Below, piece by piece: positions 55,714 through 64,000 of a stretch of DNA of 64,000 bases. Within the stretch, counting starts at the first letter, position 1; every line of letters begins with the position of its first letter. The notes beneath the pieces are model-generated. The model saw only the letters and a program-made list of their open reading frames with translations, did not search any database and had not been told where the DNA came from. The DNA comes from Capricornis sumatraensis (lineage: Eukaryota > Chordata > Mammalia > Artiodactyla > Bovidae), in contig NW_027184621.1 in the NCBI RefSeq assembly GCF_032405125.1, positions 5,146,001 through 5,210,000 of the forward strand, in the 5' to 3' direction. The translations under genes were made by a program, and so were the position numbers.

Positions 55714-57108
55714 GAACGCCTGGGGACTAGCTGCAAAGGCAAGGCAGGAGTGGAGCTGAAGCCAGGAAGGCGCCAGTAGCATCTCCCAGTCTCGCGCAGC
55801 CTGCTCCTTTCTGGACAGGAAGCCTACGCGAGGCACGTCTGGGCAAGGCTCGCCCAGGGCACAGGAGGCTCACGCCAGCAACTATGAGAGATCGGACCTT
55901 TGAGCAGAGCTGGAGCTCTGCCGTACTGGAGGGGCACTCGGCTCCGCCAAAGTACTGATTGCAATCGCACGCAGCTGGGCTGCCTTCTCTTGTACTGAGG
56001 AGGCTCGATTCCAGCATGCTGTAAACTAGGCTTCCCGGCGGGGGCGCCCCGCGCCTCCTACACGTCTTAGCTGAGGAACTGCTTCCCTGAGCTGGGGCTG
56101 TGGACGGAAGTCCAGACACTCAAGGGCAGGCCCAACCACCTGCACACGTCTCTGCTGGGGAGGAGAGCACTAGGAAAATGACGTCTGTCTGGCACCTTCT
56201 GGGCGCTCCCGGAATTCCCCTCCGGTGTGTGGGGCTGCAGACCCCAGCCAGGGGCCCTGTGAGCCTTGGGCTATCCGTGCTGTGCTGTCTGGGCGGTCAA
56301 GCAACCGCTGGAGGAGCCCTGCAGTTGCCCTCCCATTGCCTCTAATAGAGCCCTCACTGCTGGAGCGCTTGGCAGTGTGCAACCCACCGGCAACTAAGCC
56401 CTCCAAAAGAACGTCTGGGGACTAGGTGCAAAGGCAAGGAAGGAGTGGAGCTGAGGCCAGGAAGGCGCCAGTAGCATCTCCCAGTCTCACGCAGCCTGCT
56501 CCTTCCTGGACTGGAAGCCTAGCCGCGAGGCAAGTCTGGGCAAGGCTCGCCCAGGGCAGAGCAGCCTCACGCAAGCAACTCTGCCAGATCGGGCCTCTGA
56601 GCAGAGCTGGAGCACTGCCGTACTGGAGGGGCACTCGGCTCTGCCAAAGTATTGATTGCAGCCGCACGCAGCTGGGCTGGCTCCTCTTCTCCCGAGGAGT
56701 CTCGCTTCCCGCATGCTGTAAACTAGGCTTCCAGGCGGGGCCCCCTGAGCCTCCCACAGGTCTTGGCTCAGGAGCTGCTTCCCTGAGCTGGGGCTGTGGA
56801 TAGGAGCCCAGACACGCAGGGGCAGGCCCCAACCACCTGCACACGTCTCTGCTGGGGAGGAGAGCACTAGGGAAATGACGTCTGTCAGGCACCTTCTCCG
56901 CGCTCACCGACTCGGCCTCCGCGTTTGTGGGGCTCTAGACCCCAGCCAGGGGCCCTGTGAGCCTTGTGCTCTCCGTGCTGTGCTGAGTCTGGGCGGTCAA
57001 GCAGCCGCTGGAGGAGCCCTGCAGTTGCCCTCCCATTGCCTCTAATAGAGCCCTCACTGCTGGAGCACTTGGCAGTGTGCAACCCACCGGGAACTAAGCC
57101 CTCCACAG
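55714..57108. repeat. Units M80 and M81; copy of M17 and start of M18
   Basis: M80 (55714-56408) and about the first 175 bp of M81 pair with 11688-12560 at offset 44025-44026 bp, 63 units. Markers are GGACTAGCTGCAAAGG, the EcoRI site at 56212-56217, GAACGTCTGGGG and GGCAAGGAAGGAGTGG. After about 56585, M81 continues like M26/M36/M42/M45/M73 (GGAGCACTGCCG, CAAAGTATTGATTGC), whereas M18 switches into the 10-unit block. Confidence 0.86.
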
Positions 57109-58771
57109 GAACGCCTGGGAACTAGGTGCAAAGGCAATGCAGGAGTGGAGCTGAGGCCAGGAAGGCGCCAGTAGCATCTCCCAGTCTCGCGCAGCCCGCT
57201 CCTTCCTGGACTGGAAGCCTATGTGCGAGGCAAGTCTGGGCAAGGCTCGCCCAGGACAGAGCAGCCTAACGCAAGCAACTCTGCCCGATCCGGACTCTGA
57301 GCAGAGCTGGAGCTCTGCCGTACTGGAGGCGCACTCGGCTCCGCCAAAGCAGTGAATGCAGCCGCACACAGCAGGGCTGCCTTCTCTTCTCCCGAGGAGG
57401 CTGGCTTCCCGCATGCTGTAAACTAGGTTTCCAGGAGGGGCCCCCTGCGCCTCCCACAGGTCTTGGCTCAGGAGCTGCTTCCGTGAGCTGGGGCTGTGGA
57501 CTGGAGCCCAGACACGCAGGGGCAGGCCCCAACCACCTACACACGTCTCTGCTGGGAGGAGAGCACTAGTAAAATGACGACTCTCAGGCATCTTCTGGGC
57601 TCTCCCGGAGTTCACCTCCGGAGTGTGGGGCTGCAGACCCCAGCCAGGGGCCCTGTGAGCCTTTTGCTCTCCGTGCTGTGCTGAGTCTGGGCGGTCAAGC
57701 AACCGCTGGAGGAGCCCTGCAGTTGCCCTCCCATTGCCTCTAATAGAGCCCTCACTGCTGGAGCGCTTGGCAGTGTGCAACCCACCGGCAACTAAGCCCT
57801 CCACAAGAACGCCTGGGGACTAGGTGCAAAGGCAAGGCAGGAGTGGAGCTGAGGCCAGGAAGGCGCCAGCAGCATCTCCAAGTCTCGCGCAGCCTGCTCC
57901 TTCCTGGACTGGAAGCCTAGCCGCGAGGCAAGTCTGGGCAAGGCTCGCCCAGGGCAGAGCAGCCTCACGCGAGCAGCTCTGCCAGATCGGGTCTCTGAGC
58001 AGAGCTGGAGCTCTGCCGTACTGGAGGCGCACTCGGCTCCGCCAAAGCAGTGAATGCAGCCCCACACAGCAGGGCTGCCTTCTCTTCTCCCGAGGAGGCT
58101 CACTTCCCGCATGCTGTAAACTAGGCTTCCAGGCGGGGCCCCCTGCGCCTCCCACAGGTCTTGGCTCAGGAGCTGCTTCCCTGAGCTGGGGCTGTGGACG
58201 GGAGCCCAGACACGCAGGGGCAGGCCCCAAGCACCGGCACACGTCTCTGCTGGGGAGGAGAGCACTAGGGAAATGACGTCTCTCAGGCACCTTCTGGGCT
58301 CTCCCGGAGTTCACCTCTGGAGTGTTGGGCTGCAGACCCCAGTCAGGGGCCCTGTGAGCGTTTTGCTCTCCGTGTTGTGCTGAGTCTGGGCGGTCAAGCA
58401 ACCGCTGGAGGAGCCCTACAGTTGCCCTCCCATTGCCTCTAATAGAGCCCTCACTTCTGGAGCGCTTGACAGTGTGCAACCCACCGGCAACTAAGCCCTC
58501 CACAAGAACGCCTGGGGACTAGGTGAAAAGGCAAGGCAGGAGTGGAGCTGAGGCCAGGAAGGCGCCAGTAGCATCTCCAGGTCTCACGCAGCCCGCTCCT
58601 TTCTGGACTGGAAGCCTAACGTGCGGCAAGTCTGGGCAAGGCTCGCCAAGGGCAGAGCAGCCTCACGCCAGCAACTCTGCCAGATCGGGCCTCTGAGCAG
58701 AGCTGGAGCTCTGCCGTACTGCAGGGGCACTCGGCTCCGTCAAAGCAGTGATTGCAGCCGCACGCAGCTGT
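57109..58771. repeat. Units M82, M83 and start of M84
   Basis: M82 (57109-57806) has GGGAACTAGG, GGCTGGCTTCC and TGGACTGGAGCCC, relating it to M46 and M18/M28, and ends with CTCCGGAGTGTGGGG like M61/M79. M83 (57807-58505) has a CACCGGCACACG variant of the usual CACCTGCACACG and ACCTCTGGAGTGTTGGG. M84 starts at 58506 with CTCCAGGTCTCACGC, shared with M62. Confidence 0.85.
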
Positions 58772-60870
58772 GCTGCCTCCTCTTCTCCCAAGGAGGGTCG
58801 CTTCCCACATGCTGTGCACTAGGCTTCCAGGCGGGGGCGCCGCGCGCCTCCTTCAGTTCTTGGCTGAGGAGCTGTTTCCCTGAGCTGGGGCTGTGGACGG
58901 GAGCCCAGACACGCAGGGGCAGGCCCAAACCACCTGCACATTTCTCTGCTTGGGTGGGGAGACCTAGGGAAATGATCTCTGTCATGCACCTTCTGGGCGC
59001 TCACCGAGTCAGCCTCCGCCTGTGTGGGGCTGCAGACCCCAGCCAGGGGCCCTGTGAGCCTTGTGCTCTCCGTGCTGTGCTGAGTCTGGGCGGTCAAGCA
59101 ACCGCTGGAGGAGCCCTGCAGTTGCCCTCCCATTGCCTCTAATAGAGCCCTCACTGCTGGAGCGCTTGGCAGTGTGCAACCCACCGGCAACTAAGCCCTC
59201 CACAAGAACGCCTGGGGACTAGCTGCAAAGGCAAGGCAGGAGTGGAGCTGAGGCCAGGAAGGCGCCAGGAGCATTTCCCAGTCTCGCGCAGCCCGCTCCT
59301 TCCTGGACTGGAAGCCTATGTGTGAAGCAAGTCTGGGCAAGGCTCGCCCAGGATAGAGCAGCCTAACGCCAGCAACTCTGTCAGATCGGGCCTCTGAGCA
59401 GAGCTGGAGCTCTGCCGTACTGGAGGCACACTCGGCTGCGCCAAAGCAGTGAATGCAGCCACACACAGCAGGGCTGCCTTCTCTTCTCCGGAGGAGGCTC
59501 GCTTCCCGCATGCTGTAAACTAGGCTTCCAGGCGGGGCCACTTGCGCCTCCCAGAGGTCTTGGCTCAGGAGCTGCTTCCCTGAGCTGGGGCTGTGGACGG
59601 GAGATCAGACACGCAGGGGCAGGCCCCAACCACCTGCATACGTCTCTGCCTGGGAGGAGAGCACTAGGGAAATGCCGGCACTCAGGCACCTTCTGGGCGC
59701 TCCCGGAGTTCACCTCAGGTGTGTGGGGCCGCAGACCCCAGCCAGGGGTCCTGTGAGCCTTGTGCTCTCCGTGTTGTGCTGAGTCTGGGCGGTCAAGGAT
59801 CCGCTGGAGGAGCCCTGCAGTTGCCCTCCCATTGCCTCTAATAGAGCCCACACTGCTGGAGCGCTTGGCAGTGTGCAACCCACCGGCAACTAAGCCCTCC
59901 ACAAGAACGCCTGGGGACTAGGTGCAAAGGCAAGGCAGGAGTGGAGCTGAGGCCAGGAAGACGCCAGTGGCATCTCCCAGTCTCACGCAGCCCGCTCCTT
60001 TCGGGACTGGAAGCCTAACGTGCGGCAAGTCTGGGCAAGGCTCGCCCAGGGCATAGCAGCCTCACGCCAGCAACTCTGCCATATCAGGCCTCTGAGCAGA
60101 GCTGGAGCTCTGCCGTAATGGAGGGGCACTCGACTCTGCCAAAGCAGTGATTGCAGCCGCACGCAGCTGGCCTGGCTCCCCTTCTCCCAAGGAGGCTCGC
60201 TTCCCGCATGCTGTAAACTAGGCCTCCAGGCGGGGCCCCCTGCGCCTCCCACAGGTTTTGGCTCAGGAGCTGCTTCCCTGAGCTGGGGCTTTGGACGGGA
60301 GCCCTGAAACGCAGGGGCAGGCCCTAACCACCTGCACACGTCTCTGCTCGGGAGGAGAGCACTAGGAAAATGACGTCTGTCAGGCACCTTCTGGGCGCTC
60401 ACCGAGTCAGCCTCCGCGTGTGTGGGGCTGCAGACCCCAGCCAGGGGTCCTGTGAGCCTTCTGCTCTCGGTGCTGTGCTGAGTCTGGGCGGTCAAGTAAC
60501 CGCTGGAGGTGCCCTGCAGTTGCCCTCCCATTGCCTCTAATAGAGCCCTCACTGCTGGAGCGCTTGGCAGTGTGCAACCCACCGGCAACTAAGCCCTCCA
60601 CAAGAACGCTAGGGGACTAGGTGCAAAGGCAAGGCAGGAGTGGAGCTGAGGCCAGGAAGGCGCCAGTAGCATCTCCAAATCTCGCGCAGCCTTCTCCTTC
60701 CTGCACTGGAAGCCTAGCCGAGAGGCAAGTCTGGGCAAGGCTCGCCCAGGGCAAAGCAGCCTCACGCCAGCAACTCTGCCAGATCGGGCCTCTGAGCAGA
60801 GGTGGAGCTCTGCCGTACTGGAGGCGCTCTCGGCTCCGCCCAAGCAGTGATTGCAGCCGCAGGCATCTGG
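58772..60870. repeat. Three-unit duplication, 2099 bp, copy 1
   Basis: Unit starts inside are 59206, 59905 and 60604. From about 58772 to 60443 the sequence recurs 2099 bp later with about seven differences and no net indel. Diagnostic features: GGAGGGTCGCTTCCCAC, GGCGCCGCGCGCC, TTGGGTGGGGAGACC, CTCCGGAGGAGG in M85 and CCCTGAAACGCAGG in M86. The last part, 60444-60870, is an ordinary unit section that differs from the sequence after copy 2. Confidence 0.92.
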
Positions 60871-62701
60871 GCTGCCTCCTCTTCTCCCAAGGAGGGTCGC
60901 TTCCCACATGCTGTGCACTAGGCTTCCAGGCGGGGGCGCCGCGCGCCTCCTTCAGTTCTTGGCTGAGGAGCTGTTTCCCTGAGCTGGGGCTGTGGACGGG
61001 AGCCCAGACACGCAGGGGCAGGCCCAAACCACCTGCACATTTCTCTGCTTGGGTGGGGAGACCTAGGGAAATGATCTCTGTCATGCACCTTCTGGGCGCT
61101 CACCGAGTCAGCCTCCGCCTGTGTGGGGCTGCAGACCCCAGCCAGGGGCCCTGTGAGCCTTGTGCTCTCCGTGCTGTGCTGAGTCTGGGCGGTCAAGCAA
61201 CCGCTGGAGGAGCCCTGCAGTTGCCCTCCCATTGCCTCTAATAGAGCCCTCACTGCTGGAGCGCTTGGCAGTGTGCAACCCACCGGCAACTAAGCCCTCC
61301 ACAAGAACGCCTTGGGACTAGCTGCAAAGGCAAGGCAGGAGTGGAGCTGAGGCCAGGAAGGCGCCAGGAGCATTTCCCAGTCTCGCGCAGCCCGCTCCTT
61401 CCTGGACTGGAAGCCTATGTGTGAAGCAAGTCTGGGCAAGGCTCGCCCAGGATAGAGCAGCCTAACGCCAGCAACTCTGTCAGATCGGGCCTCTGAGCAG
61501 AGCTGGAGCTCTACCGTACTGGAGGCACACTCGGCTGCGCCAAAGCAGTGAATGCAGCCACACACAGCAGGGCTGCCTTCTCTTCTCCGGAGGAGGCTCG
61601 CTTCCCGCATGCTGTAAACTAGGCTTCCAGGCGGGGCCACTTGCGCCTCCCAGAGGTCTTGGCTCAGGAGCTGCTTCCCTGAGCTGGGGCTGTGGACGGG
61701 AGATCAGACACGCAGGGGCAGGCCCCAACCACCTGCATACGTCTCTGCCTGGGAGGAGAGCACTAGGGAAATGCGGGCACTCAGGCACCTTCTGGGCGCT
61801 CCCGGAGTTCACCTCAGGGGTGTGGGGCCGCAGACCCCAGCCAGGGGTCCTGTGAGCCTTGTGCTCTCCGTGTTGTGCTGAGTCTGGGCGGTCAAGCATC
61901 CGCTGGAGGAGCCCTGCAGTTGCCCTCCCATTGCCTCTAATAGAGCCCACACTGCTGGAGCGCTTGGCAGTGTGCAACCCACCGGCAACTAAGCCCTCCA
62001 CAAGAACGCCTGGGGACTAGGTGCAAAGGCAAGGCAGGAGTGGAGCTGAGGCCAGGAAGACGCCAGTAGCATCTCCCAGTCTCACGCAGCCCGCTCCTTT
62101 CGGGACTGGAAGCCTAACGTGCGGCAAGTCTGGGCAAGGCTCGCCCAGGGCATAGCAGCCTCACGCCAGCAACTCTGCCATATCAGGCCTCTGAGCAGAG
62201 CTGGAGCTCTGCCGTAATGGAGGGGCACTCGACTCTGCCAAAGCAGTGATTGCAGCCGCACGCAGCTCGCCTGGCTCCCCTTCTCCCAAGGAGGCTCGCT
62301 TCCCGCATGCTGTAAACTAGGCCTCCAGGCGGGGCCCCCTGCGCCTCCCACAGGTTTTGGCTCAGGAGCTGCTTCCCTGAGCTGGGGCTTTGGACGGGAG
62401 CCCTGAAACGCAGGGGCAGGCCCTAACCACCTGCACACGTCTCTGCTCGGGAGGAGAGCACTAGGAAAATGACGTCTGTCAGGCACCTTCTGGGCGCTCA
62501 CCGAGTCAGCCTCCGCGTGTGTGGGGCTGCAGACCCCAGCCAGTGGCCCTGTGATCCTTGTGCTCTCCGTGCTGTGCTGAGTTCGGCGTTCAAGCAACCG
62601 TAAGAATTGACTTCCAGTTGCCCTCCCATTGGCTCTAATAGAGCCGTCACTGCTGGAGCGCTTGGCAGTGTGCAACCCACCGGCAACTAAGCCCTCCACA
62701 A
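60871..62701. repeat. Three-unit duplication, 2099 bp, copy 2
   Basis: Unit starts inside are 61305 and 62004. Differences from copy 1 include CCTTGGGAC (61311 region), CTCTACCG (61512 region), AATGCGGGCAC for AATGCCGGCAC, CAAGCATCC for CAAGGATCC and CAGCTCGCC for CAGCTGGCC. Correspondence ends near 62542. M89 then ends with a type ii tail (CCGTAAGAATTGAC), after an unusual GAGTTCGGCGTTCAAGC where others have GAGTCTGGGCGGTCAAGC. Confidence 0.92.
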
Positions 62702-64000
62702 GAACGCTTGGGGACTAGGTGCAAAGGCAAGGCAGGAGTGGAGCTGAGGCCAGGAAGGCGCCAGTAGCATCTCCCAGTCTCGCCCAGGCCGCTCCTTTCT
62801 GGACTGGAAACCTAACGTGCGGCAAGTCTGGGCAAGGCTCGCCCAGGGCACAGCAGCCTCACGCCAGCAACTCTGAGAGATCGGGCCTTTGAGCAGAGCT
62901 GGAGCTCTGCCGTACTGGAGGGGCACTCGGCTCTGCCAAAGTAGTGATTGCCGCCGTAGGCACCTGGGCTGCCTGCTCTTGTACTGAGGAGGCTCGCTTC
63001 CGGCATGCTGTAAACTAGGCTTCCAGGCGGGGGCGCCACGCGCATCCTACAGGTCTTAGCTGAGGAGCTGCTTCCCTGAGCTGGGGCTGTGGAAGGGAGT
63101 CCAGACACTCAAGGGCAGGCCCCAACCACCTGCACACGTCTCTGCTGGGGAGGAGAGCACTAGGGAAATGACGTCTGTCAGGCACCTTCTGGGCGCTCCC
63201 GGAGTTCCCCACCGGTGTGTGGGGCTGCAGACCCCAGCCAGGGGCCCTGTGAGCCTTGTGCTTTCCGTGCTGTGCAGATTTTGGGCGGTCAAGCAAACGC
63301 AAGAGGCGACTTGCAGTAGCCCTCCCTTTGCCTCTAATAGAGCCCTCACGGCTGGAGCGCTTGGCAGTGTGCAACCCACCGGCAACTAAGCCTTTCACAA
63401 GAACGCCTAGGGACTAGGTGCAAAGGCAATGCAGGAGTGAAGCTGAGGCCAGGAAGGCGCCAGTAGCATCTCCCAGTCTCACGCAGCCCGCTCCTATCTG
63501 GACTGGAATCCTAACGTGCGGCAAGTCTGGGCAAGGCTCGCCCAGGGCAGAGCAGACTCATGCAAGCAACTCTGCCAGAGTGGGCCTCTGAGCAGAGCTG
63601 GAGCTCTGCCGTAATGGAGGGGCACTCGTATCCGCAAAAGCAGTGATTGCGGCCGCACGCAGCTGGGCTGCCTCACCTTCTCCCAAGGAGGTTCGCTTCC
63701 CGCATGCTGTAAACTAGGCTTCCAGGCGGGGCCCCCTGCGCCTCCCACAGGTCTTGGCTCAGGAGCTGCTTCCCTGAGCTGGAGCTGTGGACGGGAGCCC
63801 AGACACGCAGGATCAGGCCCCAACCACCTGCATTCGTCTCTGCTGGGAAGAAGAGCACTAGGGAAATGACGTCTCTCAGGCACCTTCTGGGCCCTCCCGG
63901 AGTTCACATCCGGTGTGTGGGGCTGAAGACCCCAGCCAGAGGCCCTGTGAGCCTTGTGTTCTCCGTGCTGTGCTGAGTCTGGGCAGTCAAGCAACCGCTG
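62702..64000. repeat. Unit M90 and partial unit M91, right edge of window
   Basis: M90 (62702-63400) is T2 with a type iii tail and resembles M53. From about 63269 to the window end the sequence matches about 1777-2508, at offset 61492 bp (88 units): GTGCTGTGCAGA, CCTATCTGGACTGG, CTCGTATCCGCAAAAGC, GGGAAGAAGAGCAC, GGGCTGAAGACC. M91 is cut by the window edge after 600 bp, inside the tail cassette. Confidence 0.92.
63649..63656. other. NotI site, apparently unique in the window
   Basis: GCGGCCGC in GATTGCGGCCGCACGC of the partial unit M91. Other units read GATTGCAGCCGC at this position, so a single A-to-G change creates the rare site. I saw no second copy. Confidence 0.8.

Larger units (their letters stand above)
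1..64000. repeat. Satellite array, about 699-bp monomer, 90 full plus 2 partial units
   Basis: Head-to-tail repeat, no interruption or inversion seen. Unit starts (G of GAACGCCTGG or its variant): 511, 1211, 1909, 2607, 3304, 4004, 4703, 5402, 6101, 6799, 7499, 8197, 8894, 9592, 10290, 10989, 11688, 12384, 13083, 13782, 14483, 15182, 15881, 16582, 17281, 17978, 18678, 19377, 20076, 20775, 21476, 22175, 22874, 23575, 24274, 24971, 25671, 26370, 27069, 27770, 28469, 29166, 29866, 30565, 31261, 31961, 32660, 33359, 34058, 34756, 35455, 36154, 36854, 37552, 38251, 38950, 39650, 40349, 41047, 41745, 42443, 43140, 43838, 44537, 45236, 45936, 46635, 47333, 48032, 48731, 49431, 50129, 50826, 51526, 52225, 52924, 53623, 54320, 55016, 55714, 56409, 57109, 57807, 58506, 59206, 59905, 60604, 61305, 62004, 62702, 63401. 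Unit lengths are 695-701 bp. No gene is supported in any unit. Unit phase is arbitrary. Family assignment (ruminant satellite II-like) is inference from period and GC only. Confidence 0.98.

Noticed and set aside
1..64000. Hundreds of open reading frames of 60-264 codons on both strands
   Set aside because: They repeat with the satellite period, overlap in several frames at once, begin and end at the same unit positions, and carry no recognisable domain. GC-rich DNA with few TAA/TAG/TGA explains them. No splice, promoter or polyadenylation context was seen.
1..64000. Ribosomal DNA spacer or other gene-linked tandem repeat
   Set aside because: No rRNA-like or other structured RNA segment appears in any unit, and the unit is far too short for an rDNA repeat.
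1..64000. CRISPR array
   Set aside because: There are no short repeats separated by unique spacers; the whole 699 bp is the repeat.
1..64000. Embedded SINE, LINE or LTR elements
   Set aside because: Every unit keeps 695-701 bp and no A-rich tail, terminal repeat or target duplication was seen.

Overview
The window is one uninterrupted tandem satellite array. No gene, RNA gene, transposon or unique sequence could be supported anywhere in the 64 kb. A GC-rich monomer of about 699 bp (about 64% G+C over 90 hand-counted bases of one unit) repeats head to tail from the first base to the last. Using the recurring landmark GAACGCCTGGGGACTAGGTG as unit start, I located 91 landmarks from 511 to 63401. 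These delimit 90 complete units plus a 510-bp partial unit at the left edge and a 600-bp partial unit at the right edge. The mean period is 698.8 bp and every unit is 695 to 701 bp long. Neither edge shows a flank, so the array extends beyond the window on both sides. Units are called M0 (partial, 1-510) to M91 (partial, from 63401).

Organism: this is most consistent with a mammalian (peri)centromeric satellite from a long-read assembly. Monomer length and high GC fit the ruminant satellite II family (bovine 1.723 satellite, goat satellite II, cervid satellite II, all known as roughly 0.7-kb GC-rich repeats). That assignment is inference from length, composition and organisation. I could not align to a reference.

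Layout: units differ from one another by roughly 10%, but longer blocks recur almost exactly, which shows layered higher-order structure. (1) 1-2062 recurs at 6290-8350 (9 units apart). (2) 8.35-12.5 kb is a run of mixed units. (3) A 10-unit, 6993-bp block at about 12545-19253 recurs at 19538-26246. (4) Its last six units are duplicated again with a 4195-bp period (22445-26690 against 26640-30790). (5) 30.6-35.5 kb carries a third, rearranged copy of the first four units of the 10-unit block. (6) 36.66-39.8 kb matches 4.5-7.6 kb, 46 units away. (7) 40.3-43.1 kb matches 52.9-55.7 kb, 18 units apart. (8) 49.2-51.7 kb matches 29.7-32.2 kb, 28 units apart, then jumps about four units ahead inside one chimeric unit (M74). 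(9) 55.7-56.6 kb matches 11.7-12.56 kb, 63 units apart. (10) A 3-unit, 2099-bp duplication lies at 58.8-60.4 and 60.9-62.5 kb. (11) The last 0.7 kb matches 1.8-2.5 kb, 88 units apart.

Within units, variation is concentrated in a few alternating cassettes: the base after CTGGAAGCCT, a central variant here called T2, the CCGGAG/CCGAGTCAG site, and a tail with four versions. These are shuffled among units, as expected from unequal crossing-over and gene conversion. Several perfect short dyads recur at fixed positions in the unit. The many open reading frames on both strands are by-products of stop-poor GC-rich DNA repeated with a period close to 699, a multiple of three. None is proposed as a gene.
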